This document shows positions 47,911 to 58,143 of a stretch of 64,000 nucleotides of DNA, piece after piece. This stretch comes from Variovorax boronicumulans NBRC 103145 (lineage in GTDB: Bacteria; Pseudomonadota; Gammaproteobacteria; Burkholderiales; Burkholderiaceae_C). The notes below the pieces were generated by a model. It searched no databases, had not been told where the DNA came from, and saw only the letters and a list, made by a program, of their open reading frames with translations. Numbering within the stretch: position 1 is the first letter of the stretch; each line of letters begins with the position of its first letter. Made by a program: the position numbers and the translations under genes. The stretch covers positions 31,408 to 95,407 of the forward strand of contig NZ_BCUS01000007.1 of assembly GCF_001591345.1 (NCBI RefSeq). The letters are read 5' to 3'.

Positions 47911-48840
47911 ATGAACCGCATGGAACCCTTGCGCACCATCGAAGCGGGCGTTCTCGAGGTCGCCTATTACGAAGCCGGCCCCGCCGACGGACCGCCCGTG
48001 CTGCTGATGCACGGCTTTCCATACGATATTCACACTTACGCCGAGGTCGCGCCGATGCTGGCCGCCCAAGGCTGCCGTGTGATCGTGCCGTACATGCGCG
48101 GCTACGGCGCCACGCGCTTCCTGAGCGAGGCCACGCCGCGCTCGGGCGAACAGGCGGCCTTCGGCGCCGACCTGCTCGCGCTGCTCGACGCGCTGAAGAT
48201 CGAGCGCGCCGTGCTCGCCGGCTACGACTGGGGCGGCCGTGCCGCCTGCGTGGTGGCGGCACTGTGGCCCGAGCGCTGCGCGGGGCTGGTCTCGCTCAAC
48301 AGCTACAACATCCAGAACATCGCCAAGGCGATGGAACCCGACACGCCCGCCAACGAGCACAGCCTCTGGTACCAGTACTACTTCCACAGCGAACGCGGCC
48401 GCGCCGGCCTCGCGAAGGACCGCAAGGCCCTCACGAAGCTGTTGTGGCAGCTGTGGTCGCCGACCTGGCGCTTCGACGACGCCACCTTCGAACGCAGCGC
48501 CGCCGCCTTCGACCACCCCGACTTCGTGGACGTGGTGATCCATTCGTACCGTCACCGCTTCGGCCTCGTGCCCGGCGACCCGGCCTGTGCCGACATCGAA
48601 CGCCGCCTTGCCGCGCAGCCGACGATCACCGTGCCCGCCATCACCTTCGACGGCATCGACGACGGCGTGCGACCGCCCGCCGATGCCTCGGCCCACGCGC
48701 ACCGCTTCAGCGGGCCGCGCTCGCACCGCCTCGTGCCCGGCGCGGGCCACAACCTGCCGCAGGAAGCGCCGCGCACCTTCGCCGACGCCGTGCTCGAACT
48801 CGTGCCCGCACTGCGCAGCCAGACGACCTCTTCTTCATGA
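47911..48840 (+). CDS. Alpha/beta hydrolase with Asp nucleophile (epoxide hydrolase/dehalogenase-like)
   Basis: 309 residues from the ATG at 47911, which has GAGGAGG 9 bases upstream. The oxyanion motif is HGFPYD (34-39). The nucleophile elbow is GYDWGGR (104-110), where Asp106 replaces the usual serine, as in epoxide hydrolases and haloalkane dehalogenases. The probable general base is in GAGHNLPQE. It lies between formaldehyde dehydrogenase and S-formylglutathione hydrolase and is coupled to the latter by ATGA. The role in that pathway is not known. Confidence 0.85.
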   Translation: MNRMEPLRTIEAGVLEVAYYEAGPADGPPVLLMHGFPYDIHTYAEVAPMLAAQGCRVIVPYMRGYGATRFLSEATPRSGEQAAFGADLLALLDALKIERAVLAGYDWGGRAACVVAALWPERCAGLVSLNSYNIQNIAKAMEPDTPANEHSLWYQYYFHSERGRAGLAKDRKALTKLLWQLWSPTWRFDDATFERSAAAFDHPDFVDVVIHSYRHRFGLVPGDPACADIERRLAAQPTITVPAITFDGIDDGVRPPADASAHAHRFSGPRSHRLVPGAGHNLPQEAPRTFADAVLELVPALRSQTTSSS

Positions 48841-49715
48841 CCGACACCGCCCCCACCCTCCTTTCCGAACACCACGCCTTCGGCGGCGTGCAGCGCTTCA
48901 TCGAGCACCGCTCGCACGAGATCGGCCTGCCGATGCGCTTCTCGGTCTACCTGCCGCCGCAGGCCGCGCACACGCGCGTGCCTGCCCTGCTCTACCTTGC
49001 GGGCCTGACCTGCAACGAAGAGACCTTCGCGGTGAAGGCCGGCGCGCAGCGCATGGCCGCGAGCCTGGGCGTTGCGCTCATCGCGCCCGACACCAGCCCG
49101 CGCGGCGCCGAACCCGAAAGCCTGCCGGGCGCGAAAGACAGCTGGGACTTCGGCATCGGCGCCGGCTTCTATCTCGACGCCACCGCCGAGCCCTGGGCCA
49201 CGCACTGGCGCATGGAAAGCTGGATCGTGCACGAGCTGCTGCCGCTCGTGGCCCGCCACTTTCCCATCGACGGCGAGCGCATCGGCATCTTCGGCCACTC
49301 GATGGGCGGCCACGGCGCGCTCACGCTGGCGCTGCGGCACCCGGGGCGCTTCAAGTCGCTCTCGGCCTTCGCACCGATCTGCGCGCCCACCCAGTGCCCG
49401 TGGGGCCAGAAGGCCTTCGCCGGCTACCTGGGCGAACCGGGTGACGACCGCGCGCAATGGCTCGCGCACGACGCCAGCGCGCTGATGCAATCGCAGACCG
49501 TGGCGCCCTATCCGCAGGGCATCCTCATCGACCAGGGCCTGGCCGACAAATTCCTCGCCGAGCAGCTGCACCCCGAGGCCTTCGAGGCCGCCTGCTTCGC
49601 CGCCGGCCAGCCGCTCACGCTGCGCCGCCATGCGGGCTACGACCACGGCTACTACTTCATCCAGAGCTTCATGGCCGACCACATCGCGCACCATGCGCAG
49701 ACGCTGAACGGCTGA
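48837..49715 (+). CDS. fghA: S-formylglutathione hydrolase
   Basis: 292-residue esterase-D family enzyme that releases formate and glutathione from S-formylglutathione. The nucleophile is S155 in GIFGHSMGGHGA. Other family signatures are LAGLTCNEETFAVKAGAQR, DTSPRG and GYDHGYYFI, which holds the catalytic His. The ATG overlaps the upstream hydrolase stop. With frmA it forms the complete glutathione-dependent formaldehyde route. Confidence 0.95.
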   Translation: MTDTAPTLLSEHHAFGGVQRFIEHRSHEIGLPMRFSVYLPPQAAHTRVPALLYLAGLTCNEETFAVKAGAQRMAASLGVALIAPDTSPRGAEPESLPGAKDSWDFGIGAGFYLDATAEPWATHWRMESWIVHELLPLVARHFPIDGERIGIFGHSMGGHGALTLALRHPGRFKSLSAFAPICAPTQCPWGQKAFAGYLGEPGDDRAQWLAHDASALMQSQTVAPYPQGILIDQGLADKFLAEQLHPEAFEAACFAAGQPLTLRRHAGYDHGYYFIQSFMADHIAHHAQTLNG

Positions 49716-49752
49716 GCACAAAGGGGTGCGGTCCGCACCCGGCGTGGCTATC

Positions 49753-50256
49753 ATGGTCCGCATGTCCGCCGCCCAGATTCCTGCCTTCCAGCTGCGCTCG
49801 CGCGATGGCGGCGCCGAGGAGAACATGGTGCTCGCGGGCATCTGGCGCCGCGCCTGGGTGTCGGCCAACCGCAGCGCCGTCCACGTCGAGCCCATCGGCC
49901 ACTGGCTGCGTCGCGTGCAGACCGAATTCATCCCGCCCGCCGACGTGGTGCTGGCCGAGCGCGACGGCCAGGTGCTGGCCTTCATGGTGCTGCTCACGGC
50001 GCGCGAGTACGTGGCCCAGCTCTTCGTCGAGCCGCACCTGCGCAGCCAGGGCCTCGGCAAGGCGCTGCTCGACGAGGCCTGCGTGCGCATGCCGCATGGC
50101 TGGCGGCTGCATGTGGCCGTCACCAACACCGAGGCGCAGCGCTTCTACGAACGCTACGGCCTTGTGCGCGGCGTGGTCGACCGCCACCCCGGCAGCGGAC
50201 GCGAACGCATCGCCTACCATTGGTCGCCCAGCCGCGCGCCCTGGCGCACGGGCTGA
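49753..50256 (+). CDS. GNAT-family acetyltransferase
   Basis: 167 residues from the ATG at 49753; the ATG at 49762 is an alternative and neither has a strong ribosome site. The acetyl-CoA-binding motif is visible as VEPHLRSQGLGKALLDEACVRM, and NTEAQRFYERYGLVR is the usual C-terminal motif B. The substrate is unknown. It follows fghA by 37 bases. Confidence 0.82.
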   Translation: MVRMSAAQIPAFQLRSRDGGAEENMVLAGIWRRAWVSANRSAVHVEPIGHWLRRVQTEFIPPADVVLAERDGQVLAFMVLLTAREYVAQLFVEPHLRSQGLGKALLDEACVRMPHGWRLHVAVTNTEAQRFYERYGLVRGVVDRHPGSGRERIAYHWSPSRAPWRTG

Positions 50257-50282
50257 CACCCTCCGCACTTCCTTCCTGCCCC

Positions 50283-50678
50283 ATGCGCATCCGCATCGAC
50301 CACATCGCCCTCTGGACCACCGACCTCGAACGCTGCAAGCGCTTCTACGTCGACTACTTCGGCGCCACCGCCGGCGCCGGCTACGTCAACCCGGCCAAGG
50401 GCTTCGCCTCGTGCTTCCTGAGCCTGGGCGACGGCGCGCGCATCGAGGCCATGACCACGAGCACCCTCTCGCCCGTGGTCGCCGAGGCCGGCGCGCAGCG
50501 CATGGGCTGGACGCACCTGGCGATCTCGGTCGGCTCCGACGCCGAGGTCGATGCGCTCACGCAGCGGCTGAAGGCCGACGGCTACCCGCTGCTCGACGGC
50601 CCGCGCCGCACCGGCGACGGCTACTACGAAAGCGTGGTGCTCGACCCGGACGGCAACCGCATCGAGATCACGTCATGA
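50283..50678 (+). CDS. VOC/glyoxalase-family protein
   Basis: 131 residues with one vicinal-oxygen-chelate fold: RIDHIALWTTDLERCKRFYVDYFG (metal ligand His), MGWTHLAISVGS, and VLDPDGNRIEI with the C-terminal Glu ligand. It may be a lactoylglutathione lyase-like or dioxygenase-like enzyme; the family is too broad to assign. It overlaps the next gene by ATGA. Confidence 0.88.
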   Translation: MRIRIDHIALWTTDLERCKRFYVDYFGATAGAGYVNPAKGFASCFLSLGDGARIEAMTTSTLSPVVAEAGAQRMGWTHLAISVGSDAEVDALTQRLKADGYPLLDGPRRTGDGYYESVVLDPDGNRIEITS

Positions 50679-51061
50679 GCGTCTTTGTTCAAAGCCTGCA
50701 CGAGACCTTCGAGCGCCTCGGCCGCATCGAGACCCGCCGCATGTTCGGCGGCCACGGCGTGTGGCACGAGGGCCGCATGATCGCGCTCGTCGCCAAGGAC
50801 ACGCTGTACCTCAAGGCCGATGCCGGCAGCGCCGCGCACTTCGACGCGCTGAACCTGCCGCCCTTTACCTACGTGCGCGCGGGCAAGGAGATGCCGATGT
50901 CGTACCGACTGGCGCCGGCCGACCTGTTCGAAGACCGCGAGGAAGCGGCGCGCTGGGGCCGCCTGGCCTACGAAGCCGCGCTGCGTTCGGGCCAGCCGCC
51001 GAAGCCGAAAAAACCCAAACCCAAGACACCCCCCAAGGCCGCGAAAGCGAAGACCCGGTGA
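50675..51061 (+). CDS. TfoX N-terminal domain protein
   Basis: 128 residues. RRMFGGHGVWHEGRMIALVAKDTLYLKAD and YVRAGKEMPMSYRLAP are TfoX-N signatures. The C-terminus is a Lys/Pro-rich tail (PPKPKKPKPKTPPKAAKAK) that may bind nucleic acid. There is no TfoX C-terminal domain, so a competence role is not implied. The start is fixed by the ATGA overlap with the VOC gene. Confidence 0.88.
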   Translation: MSVFVQSLHETFERLGRIETRRMFGGHGVWHEGRMIALVAKDTLYLKADAGSAAHFDALNLPPFTYVRAGKEMPMSYRLAPADLFEDREEAARWGRLAYEAALRSGQPPKPKKPKPKTPPKAAKAKTR

Positions 51062-51681
51062 ACGACCAGAACAACAACCACGGCCACCGGCTCCCGCCCC
51101 TTCCCGAACGTGAACAGATCGCGCTGCTCGATCCCTTCGACAGCCTCGACCTGAAAGACATCGTGGTCGTCAGCTCGCTCGCCGAAGCCGAGCGCGCCGC
51201 CGATGAATTGCTCGACGCCGGCGTGGCGGGCTTCGACACCGAGTCGCGCCCCACCTTCGCGAAGAACGAAGTGTCGACCGGCCCGCACGTGGTGCAGTTC
51301 GCCACGCGCGACACAGCCTGGCTGTTCCAGCTGCACCGCGACGAATGCAACCCCGTGGTGGCTGGCCTGCTCGCGTCCACCGAACTGCGCAAGGTCGGCT
51401 TCGGCCTTTCGAGCGACCTGTCGCTGATCCGCCTGCGGCTGGCGATTGCGCCGCAGGCCGTGTTCGACATCGACGACGAATTCCGCCGGCGTGGCTACCG
51501 CCGCTCGGTGGGCGTGAAGACGGCGGTGGCGCTGATGTTCAACCGCCGCTTCGCCAAGTCGCGCAAGGCGACCACCTCGAACTGGGCGCACAAGCAGCTC
51601 ACCGAATCGCAGATCCGCTACGCGGCCAACGATGCCTATGCGTCGCTGCGCGTGTTCGACGCGCTCTTTCCGAACGGCTGA
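51058..51681 (+). CDS. DEDDy 3'-5' exonuclease domain protein
   Basis: 207 residues from the GTG at 51058, which overlaps the upstream TGA (GTGA). Exonuclease motifs: Exo I GFDTESRP (D and E metal ligands), Exo II region VGFGLSSDLSLIR, and Exo III YAANDAYASLRVF (Y-x3-D). It belongs to the RNase D/WRN-like fold family and probably trims RNA or DNA 3' ends. Confidence 0.88.
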   Translation: MNDQNNNHGHRLPPLPEREQIALLDPFDSLDLKDIVVVSSLAEAERAADELLDAGVAGFDTESRPTFAKNEVSTGPHVVQFATRDTAWLFQLHRDECNPVVAGLLASTELRKVGFGLSSDLSLIRLRLAIAPQAVFDIDDEFRRRGYRRSVGVKTAVALMFNRRFAKSRKATTSNWAHKQLTESQIRYAANDAYASLRVFDALFPNG

Positions 51682-51700
51682 CTGAAGCCTTCCGTCAGTC
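51680..51700. terminator. Hairpin shared by two convergent genes
   Basis: GACTGA (51680-51685) and TCAGTC (51695-51700) form a 6-bp stem that spans the stop codons of both flanking convergent genes. Confidence 0.35.
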
Positions 51701-52423
51701 GCGCCCTGCTTCGAGGATCGCCTGCGCCAGCCGCTGCGGGTTCGAGAAGAACATCTCGTGGCTGCCCGGGCACTCCACGAGCCGGAACAACCCCAGCCGC
51801 TCCGACAGCCGCGGATGCCACGGCAGGCTGTGCGGCAGCGCCGTGTCCTGCTGGCAATTGACGTACGACTTGCCCAGCGGCAGCGCCGCCAGCGGCTGCT
51901 TCAGCTGGATCTTGTCGGTGAAGGTGCGGTACGGGTGCGGGTTGAGCTTGTCGTAGGCGGACTGCGCCAGCGGCAGGTCGGCGTCGTTGATGAAGGCCTC
52001 GCGCCAGATCTCGAAGGGCAGCATCACGGCGTTGTTGTTGGCGGCCGCCACCGCGTCGAACATGGTCACGTAGTGCGGCGGCACCATGTCGTTGAGCGCT
52101 TCGCCATCGAGCGGCACGAAGGCGTTGATGTAGACCAGCCGCCGCAGCCGCGCCACGATGCGGTCGGCCACGCCCGAGATCACCATGCCGCCGTAGCTGT
52201 GGCCCACGAGCCGCACCTGCGTGAGGTCCTTGGCCTCGATGAAGCGGACCACCGACGCAATGGCATCGGCCAGGCCGGTGCCCGCACGGTCGTCGCCGGG
52301 GTTGTTGCCTGCCACGGTGGGGCAATGCACGGTGTGGCCGGCCGCGCGCAGGCCGTCGGCCACGGCCTCCATTTCGGCGCCGGTGTGCCAGGCGCCGTGA
52401 ACCAGAACATAGGTGTCGGACAT
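51695..52423 (-). CDS. Alpha/beta hydrolase, esterase EstC/hydroxynitrile lyase-like
   Basis: 242 residues. VLVHGAWHTG is the oxyanion region, GHSYGGM the nucleophile elbow (Ser) and CPGSHEMFFSNPQRLA the catalytic His end, all typical of the plant-type MES/HNL group. The start at 52423 has GGAGACACCC upstream. It is a cytoplasmic esterase of unknown substrate. It is divergent from arsR. Confidence 0.88.
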   Translation of the reverse strand: MSDTYVLVHGAWHTGAEMEAVADGLRAAGHTVHCPTVAGNNPGDDRAGTGLADAIASVVRFIEAKDLTQVRLVGHSYGGMVISGVADRIVARLRRLVYINAFVPLDGEALNDMVPPHYVTMFDAVAAANNNAVMLPFEIWREAFINDADLPLAQSAYDKLNPHPYRTFTDKIQLKQPLAALPLGKSYVNCQQDTALPHSLPWHPRLSERLGLFRLVECPGSHEMFFSNPQRLAQAILEAGRD

Positions 52424-52573
52424 GGGTGTCTCCTTCGTTGGATGCTTCGTTGGGGGATGAGCCGAAGGCGACTGTAGAAAAAGCGGTACGTCGCGGATGG
52501 CCGCTATCTGCCAGGGCGATGGCCGATTCGTGCCACCGGTCTTTTTGTCTTCTGGGTTGTCTTTATTCAATAA

Positions 52574-52589
52574 TTCAAAGATACTTGAA
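52574..52589. promoter_or_regulatory. ArsR-type operator
   Basis: TTCAAAGATACTTGAA is an imperfect inverted repeat (TTCAA-N6-TTGAA) directly before the arsR start at 52592, within an AT-rich promoter (TTTATTCAATAATTC). This matches the usual autoregulation of ArsR proteins. Confidence 0.6.
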
Positions 52590-52591
52590 CA

Positions 52592-52909
52592 ATGGAAGAA
52601 AACGATGTGGTCCGCGCCTTGGGCGCACTCGCGCAACCCGTGCGCCTGCGGGTGTTCCGCGCCTTGGTGGTCGCCGGGCCCGACGGGCTGACGCCGGGTG
52701 CGCTGACTGAAGCACTAGAGGTGTCGGCGACGGGGCTGTCCTTTCACCTCAAGGAGCTGGTGAACGCGAGCCTGGTCTCGCAGGAGCGTCAGGGGCGCAA
52801 CCTCATCTACCGCGCATCGTTCGAGCGGATGAACGGCCTGCTCGGCTACCTCACCGAGAACTGCTGCCAAGGCGAGCCCTGTCTTCCGGCGACCACCTGC
52901 GACTGCTGA
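52592..52909 (+). CDS. arsR: Arsenic-responsive repressor ArsR
   Basis: 105 residues. Winged helix (about 10-85; ALEVSATGLSFHLKELVNASLVSQ is the recognition region). The C-terminal cysteine cluster C91, C92, C97, C103 and C105 (ENCCQGEPCLP) resembles the Acidithiobacillus/Corynebacterium type, where C-terminal cysteines bind As(III). It should repress arsBCH and itself and release on arsenite. arsB starts 310 bases later, beyond a dispersed repeat. Confidence 0.92.
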   Translation: MEENDVVRALGALAQPVRLRVFRALVVAGPDGLTPGALTEALEVSATGLSFHLKELVNASLVSQERQGRNLIYRASFERMNGLLGYLTENCCQGEPCLPATTCDC

Positions 52910-53219
52910 CCATGAAAGCCTGTGCTGTTGCACGCAGCGTGCGTGCGCTCTGGCGTGCTCCCGCCGATGGGGCACCTTGCTCCGCGAATGTCCCCCGGGG
53001 CTTCGCCCCTCCTCCTTTATTTCGCTGCGCAAGGCACCCCATCGACGTGAGCGTGTTCAGAGCGGTCGTTGATCGGCTGCACACCAGCGCTGCTTCCCGT
53101 GCGCAGGACACTGGGTGCTTCCCGCAGCGAAATCAAGGAGGAGCCGAAGGCGGGGGACATTCGCGGAGGGAAGTACCCGGTGGCCTGTGCACTCGCCCTG
53201 AACAACAACAAGAACTGAC
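52910..53219. other. 310-base gap inside the ars gene run
   Basis: It contains no gene. Nearly all of it is repeat copy D. After the repeat only about 15 bases remain before arsB, so arsB either depends on read-through from arsR or on a promoter inside the repeat. Confidence 0.6.
52925..53205 (+). repeat. Composite dispersed repeat, copy D (complete), between arsR and arsB
   Basis: Unit 1 at 52966-53043 (15-bp arms 52966-52980 and 53029-53043, 13 of 15 match), a 55-bp linker (53044-53098) and unit 2 at 53099-53192 (25-bp arms 53099-53123 and 53168-53192, 21 of 25 match). The right end motif CGCCCTGAACAA is at 53194-53205; the left end is degenerate. Confidence 0.85.
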
Positions 53220-54506
<1,287 letters not shown>

Positions 54507-54536
54507 TCCATTTTTTCTTCTCTCAACGAGCCTGCC

Positions 54537-54968
54537 ATGAGCGACATCACCATTTATCACAACCCCGCCTGCGGCACGTCGCGCAACGTGCTCGCGCTGA
54601 TCCGCAACACGGGCGACGGACCCACCGTCATCGAGTACCTGAAGGCCCCACCCAACCGCGCCACGCTCACGCAGCTCATCGCGGCGATGGGCGTGCCCGT
54701 GCGCGAGGTGCTGCGCCAGAAAGGCACGCCGTACGACGAGCTGGGCCTGGGCGATCCCAAGTGGAGCGACGAACAGCTCATCGACTTCATGCTGCAGCAC
54801 CCGATCCTCATCAACCGCCCCATCGTCGTCACGCCGCTGGGCACGCGCCTGTGCCGGCCTTCGGAGGCCGTGCTCGACATCCTGCCGAAACCGCAGCAAG
54901 GCGCCTTCTCCAAGGAAGACGGCGAAGCCGTGATCGACGCGAAAGGCCAGCGTGTCGCCAAGCCCTGA
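54537..54968 (+). CDS. arsC: Arsenate reductase ArsC (glutaredoxin-dependent)
   Basis: 143 residues. The catalytic cysteine is C12 in [11 protein letters not shown], the E. coli R773 type. [19 protein letters not shown] holds the conserved arginines. It reduces arsenate to arsenite with glutathione and glutaredoxin. It overlaps the arsH start by 17 bases. Confidence 0.95.
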   Translation: MSDITIYHNPACGTSRNVLALIRNTGDGPTVIEYLKAPPNRATLTQLIAAMGVPVREVLRQKGTPYDELGLGDPKWSDEQLIDFMLQHPILINRPIVVTPLGTRLCRPSEAVLDILPKPQQGAFSKEDGEAVIDAKGQRVAKP

Positions 54969-55671
54969 TCTCCCGCAGCTCGACGCCGATGCGTTCCATG
55001 TTCCCCGCCTGCAGGAACTGCTTCCCACCGCACGCGCCACGCATGCACCGCGCATCCTGCTGCTGTACGGATCGCTGCGCGAGCGTTCCTACAGCCGCCT
55101 GCTGACCGAAGAGGCCGCCCGCCTGCTGCGCGCGATGGGCGCCGAGCCCCGCATCTACGACCCGCGCGGCCTGCCGCTGCCCGACGGCGAACCCGAGGAC
55201 CATCCGAAGGTGCAGGAACTGCGCAGCCTCGCGCAGTGGGCCGAGGGCATGGTGTGGACCTCGCCCGAGCGCCACGGCGCGATGACCGGGATCATGAAGG
55301 CGCAGATCGACTGGATTCCGCTGGCCGTCGGCTCGGTGCGGCCCACCCAGGGCAAGACGCTCGCGGTGATGGAGGTGTCGGGCGGCTCGCAGTCCTTCAA
55401 CGCGGTGAACCAGCTGCGCGTGCTGGGCCGATGGATGCGCATGATCACGATCCCCAACCAGTCGTCGGTGGCCAAGGCGTTCCTCGAGTTTGACGACGCG
55501 GGCCGCATGAAGCCCTCGCCCTACTACGAGCGCGTGGTCGACGTGATGGAAGAGCTGGTGAAGTTCACGCTGCTCACGCGCGACTGCGCGGACCACCTGG
55601 TCGACCGCTACAGCGAGCGGCGCGAGAGCGCGGAGGCCCTGTCCAAGCGGGTCAACCTGCGCAGCATTTAG
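54952..55671 (+). CDS. arsH: ArsH flavoprotein
   Basis: 239 residues from the GTG at 54952. NADPH-dependent FMN reductase fold: [23 protein letters not shown] (FMN phosphate loop), [20 protein letters not shown] and [24 protein letters not shown]. ArsH oxidises trivalent organoarsenicals and helps against oxidative stress. It is the last gene of the ars run. Confidence 0.93.
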   Translation: MSPSPDLPQLDADAFHVPRLQELLPTARATHAPRILLLYGSLRERSYSRLLTEEAARLLRAMGAEPRIYDPRGLPLPDGEPEDHPKVQELRSLAQWAEGMVWTSPERHGAMTGIMKAQIDWIPLAVGSVRPTQGKTLAVMEVSGGSQSFNAVNQLRVLGRWMRMITIPNQSSVAKAFLEFDDAGRMKPSPYYERVVDVMEELVKFTLLTRDCADHLVDRYSERRESAEALSKRVNLRSI

Positions 55672-55818
55672 ACACAGGGCCGGCAAGCTTCTTGCAACGG
55701 GGACGCCCGTTGCCCGGGCAACTCCCATGGCGGCGCGCGGCGCACCCACGTAGATTCCAGCGTAGAAAAAAGCGTCCGTTTCCGTCGCTTTCCCCACTTT
55801 GGCCCCGCAGGAGTGTCC

Positions 55819-56844
55819 ATGGACGCATGGTCGAGTCAGCAACTGTCCCCGCTGTACAGGCGCGAGGTCTTCCGCTCGCGCGAGGCCGAAGAGACCGACG
55901 CGCGCGTGGCGCGCGAACTGAAGCCGCACCGCAGCGCGTGGGGCGCGGGCGATGTCGATGCCGTCTTCTGTCGCGCCGAGATGAGCGCACTGTCGCTGTG
56001 CATCCTGCGCTACGGCTGCGATGTCGACATCGAGCCCGACGCGCTCGGCAACTTCGTGCTGGTGCAGATGCCGCTGCGCGGCCGTGCCGACATCCACACC
56101 GGCGGACAGACGCTGCAGATCCACCCCGGCCAGGGCGCCATCATTTCCGCCCACAAGCCGGTGCGCCTGCGCTGGCACGCCGACTGCGAACAGCTGATGC
56201 TGAAGATCGAACTCAGCCGCCTGCAGGAGGTCGCGCGCCATGCCTTCGCGCTGCGCGGCGGAGACACCGTCGGCGAGATCGATTTCGACATGCCCCTGCG
56301 CCTGGACGACGCGGCGGGCACGCAGTGGTGCCGCATGGTGGCGAGCCTGGCTTCGCTGCTGCCACCGAACGAGTTCGAGCGCCACGACCCGCGCTGGCTC
56401 GCGCACTGCGAAGACAACCTCATGCTCTACCTGCTGTGCCACCGGCCCAACTCGGTGCTGCAGCGGCATGCCGACGCACAGCGCGGCACCGAAGAAACCA
56501 GCCTGCGGCAGCTGCGGCGGGCTGAAGAATTCATGCGCGAGCGGCTCGACTCGCTGCTCTCGCTCGAAGAGGTGGCACAGGCCGCGGGCGTCACGCGCCG
56601 CGGCCTCGCCCTGCTCTTCCGTCGCCACCGCGACCTCTCGCCGGGCGAGGTGCTGCGCAACATGCGGCTCGATGCCGCGCACGCAATGCTGGCGCGGCAC
56701 GACGGTGCCAGCGTCACCGAGGTGGCGCTGAACTGCGGCTTCTCGCACCTGAGCCGCTTTGCCGCCTGCTACCGCGAGCGCTTCGGGCAGCTGCCGCGCG
56801 ACACCTCGCGCGATCCCGCACGGCTGCCCGCCGCGCGGCACTGA
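55819..56844 (+). CDS. AraC-family regulator (AraC-binding-like N-terminal domain)
   Basis: 341 residues; GCAGGAG ends six bases before the ATG at 55819. The N-terminal cupin-like sensing domain (about 40-200) is of the kind found in activators of aromatic catabolism. The C-terminal domain has two helix-turn-helix motifs (about 235-335): LLSLEEVAQAAGVTRRGLALLFRR and ASVTEVALNCGFSHLSRFAACYRERFGQLP. It faces the ABC binding-protein gene and is a likely activator of the catabolic genes from 58241. Confidence 0.9.
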   Translation: MDAWSSQQLSPLYRREVFRSREAEETDARVARELKPHRSAWGAGDVDAVFCRAEMSALSLCILRYGCDVDIEPDALGNFVLVQMPLRGRADIHTGGQTLQIHPGQGAIISAHKPVRLRWHADCEQLMLKIELSRLQEVARHAFALRGGDTVGEIDFDMPLRLDDAAGTQWCRMVASLASLLPPNEFERHDPRWLAHCEDNLMLYLLCHRPNSVLQRHADAQRGTEETSLRQLRRAEEFMRERLDSLLSLEEVAQAAGVTRRGLALLFRRHRDLSPGEVLRNMRLDAAHAMLARHDGASVTEVALNCGFSHLSRFAACYRERFGQLPRDTSRDPARLPAARH

Positions 56845-56854
56845 ACACACATCC

Positions 56855-58051
56855 TCAGGACTTCATCGCGCACTGCGCGGCGGTGCGGTCCTGGTAGCGC
56901 TCCAGCACGGTGCCGATCACCTTGTTGGCGATGCGCCCACTGCCGTCCTTGGCGACCACGCGCAGGTAGTAGTTCTGGATCGGGAAGTTGTTGGGGCCGT
57001 AGCGGAAATCGCCCCGCACCGACTTGTAGTTGGCCGCCTTGATCGCCTTGAGCAGCGCGGGCTTGTCGGCCACCTTGCCGCCGACGTCGCGCACGGCCGC
57101 ATCCATCGCCATCAGCACGTCGTAGGCCTGGCCGGCATAGAACGACGGGTTGCGCCCGTTGTTCTGCTGACGGAACGCGGATACGAAGCGCTGGTTGGCC
57201 GGGTTGTCGAGGTCGAACGACCAGTGCGCGGTGTTGAAGAGGCCGAGCATCGGCTCGCCGACGGCGGGGATCATGTCCTCGTCGGCCGAGAAGGCGGTAG
57301 AGATCAGCGCCACGTCTTTCGACAACCCCGCACCGACGAACTGCTTGATGAAGCTCACGCCCATCGCGCCGGGCAGGAAGAAGTACAGCGCATCGGGCTT
57401 CGACGCACGGATCTGCGCCAGCTCCGCCGAGTAGTCCAGCTGCCCGAGCTTGGTGTACAGCTCGTCGCCCACGGCGCCCTTGAAGGTGTGCTTGAAGCCG
57501 TTGATGGCGTCCTTGCCGCCCGGGTAGCTGGGCGCGATCATCGCGACCTTCTTGAAGCCCTTGTCGCTCGCGAACTTGCCGGCCGACTCGTAGTACGCGT
57601 CGTTCGGGTACGAGGCGCCGAAGAAGTACGGGTTGCAGCGCGCGCCCGAATAGTCGCTCGGGCCGGTGTTGCTCGACAGATAAGGCACCTTGGCGGCGAA
57701 GAGCGGCGGGCCGACGGCCAGCGCGACCGACGAGCCGACGGGCCCGGTGAACAGGTCGATCTTGTCGCGCAGCAGCATGCGCTCGACCACCTGCCGTGCC
57801 ATCTCGGGGTTGCCGGCCGTGTCGGCCTCGACGAACTCCACCGGCACACCGCCGAGCTTGCCGCTCAGCTGCTTCATCGCCACGGCGAAGCCGGCCTTGG
57901 CCTCGGCGCCGCCGACGGCAAACGGGCCGGACAGGTCCATCGCCAGGCCGACTTTCACGGTCTGCGCGGTCTGCGCCTGCGCGGGTAAAGCCAGCGCACC
58001 CACCAGGACGGTGAGCGCGCACAAGACGGATCGGGGCGTGGCCTGCGACAT
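56855..58051 (-). CDS. Branched-chain amino acid-type ABC transporter substrate-binding protein
   Basis: 398 residues. The start at 58051 follows GAGGAGACC and gives the signal MSQATPRSVLCALTVLVGALALPAQAQ. The mature part begins TVKVGLAMDLSGPFAVGG. Later motifs are LFTGPVGSSVALAVGP and NTGPSDYSGARCNPYFFGASY, all of the peripla_BP_6 family. It is divergent from the dienelactone hydrolase/dioxygenase operon and probably binds the aromatic acid that operon degrades. The permease and ATPase are not in the window. Confidence 0.9.
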   Translation of the reverse strand: MSQATPRSVLCALTVLVGALALPAQAQTAQTVKVGLAMDLSGPFAVGGAEAKAGFAVAMKQLSGKLGGVPVEFVEADTAGNPEMARQVVERMLLRDKIDLFTGPVGSSVALAVGPPLFAAKVPYLSSNTGPSDYSGARCNPYFFGASYPNDAYYESAGKFASDKGFKKVAMIAPSYPGGKDAINGFKHTFKGAVGDELYTKLGQLDYSAELAQIRASKPDALYFFLPGAMGVSFIKQFVGAGLSKDVALISTAFSADEDMIPAVGEPMLGLFNTAHWSFDLDNPANQRFVSAFRQQNNGRNPSFYAGQAYDVLMAMDAAVRDVGGKVADKPALLKAIKAANYKSVRGDFRYGPNNFPIQNYYLRVVAKDGSGRIANKVIGTVLERYQDRTAAQCAMKS

Positions 58052-58143
58052 GAAAGGTCTCCTCGGGGTGAGTTCGTTGAACGTGGGGGGCTGCAGCAAA
58101 TGCAGGGCGCAGTCTCTGTGCGGTGGCGGCGCCCCGCTATCCG

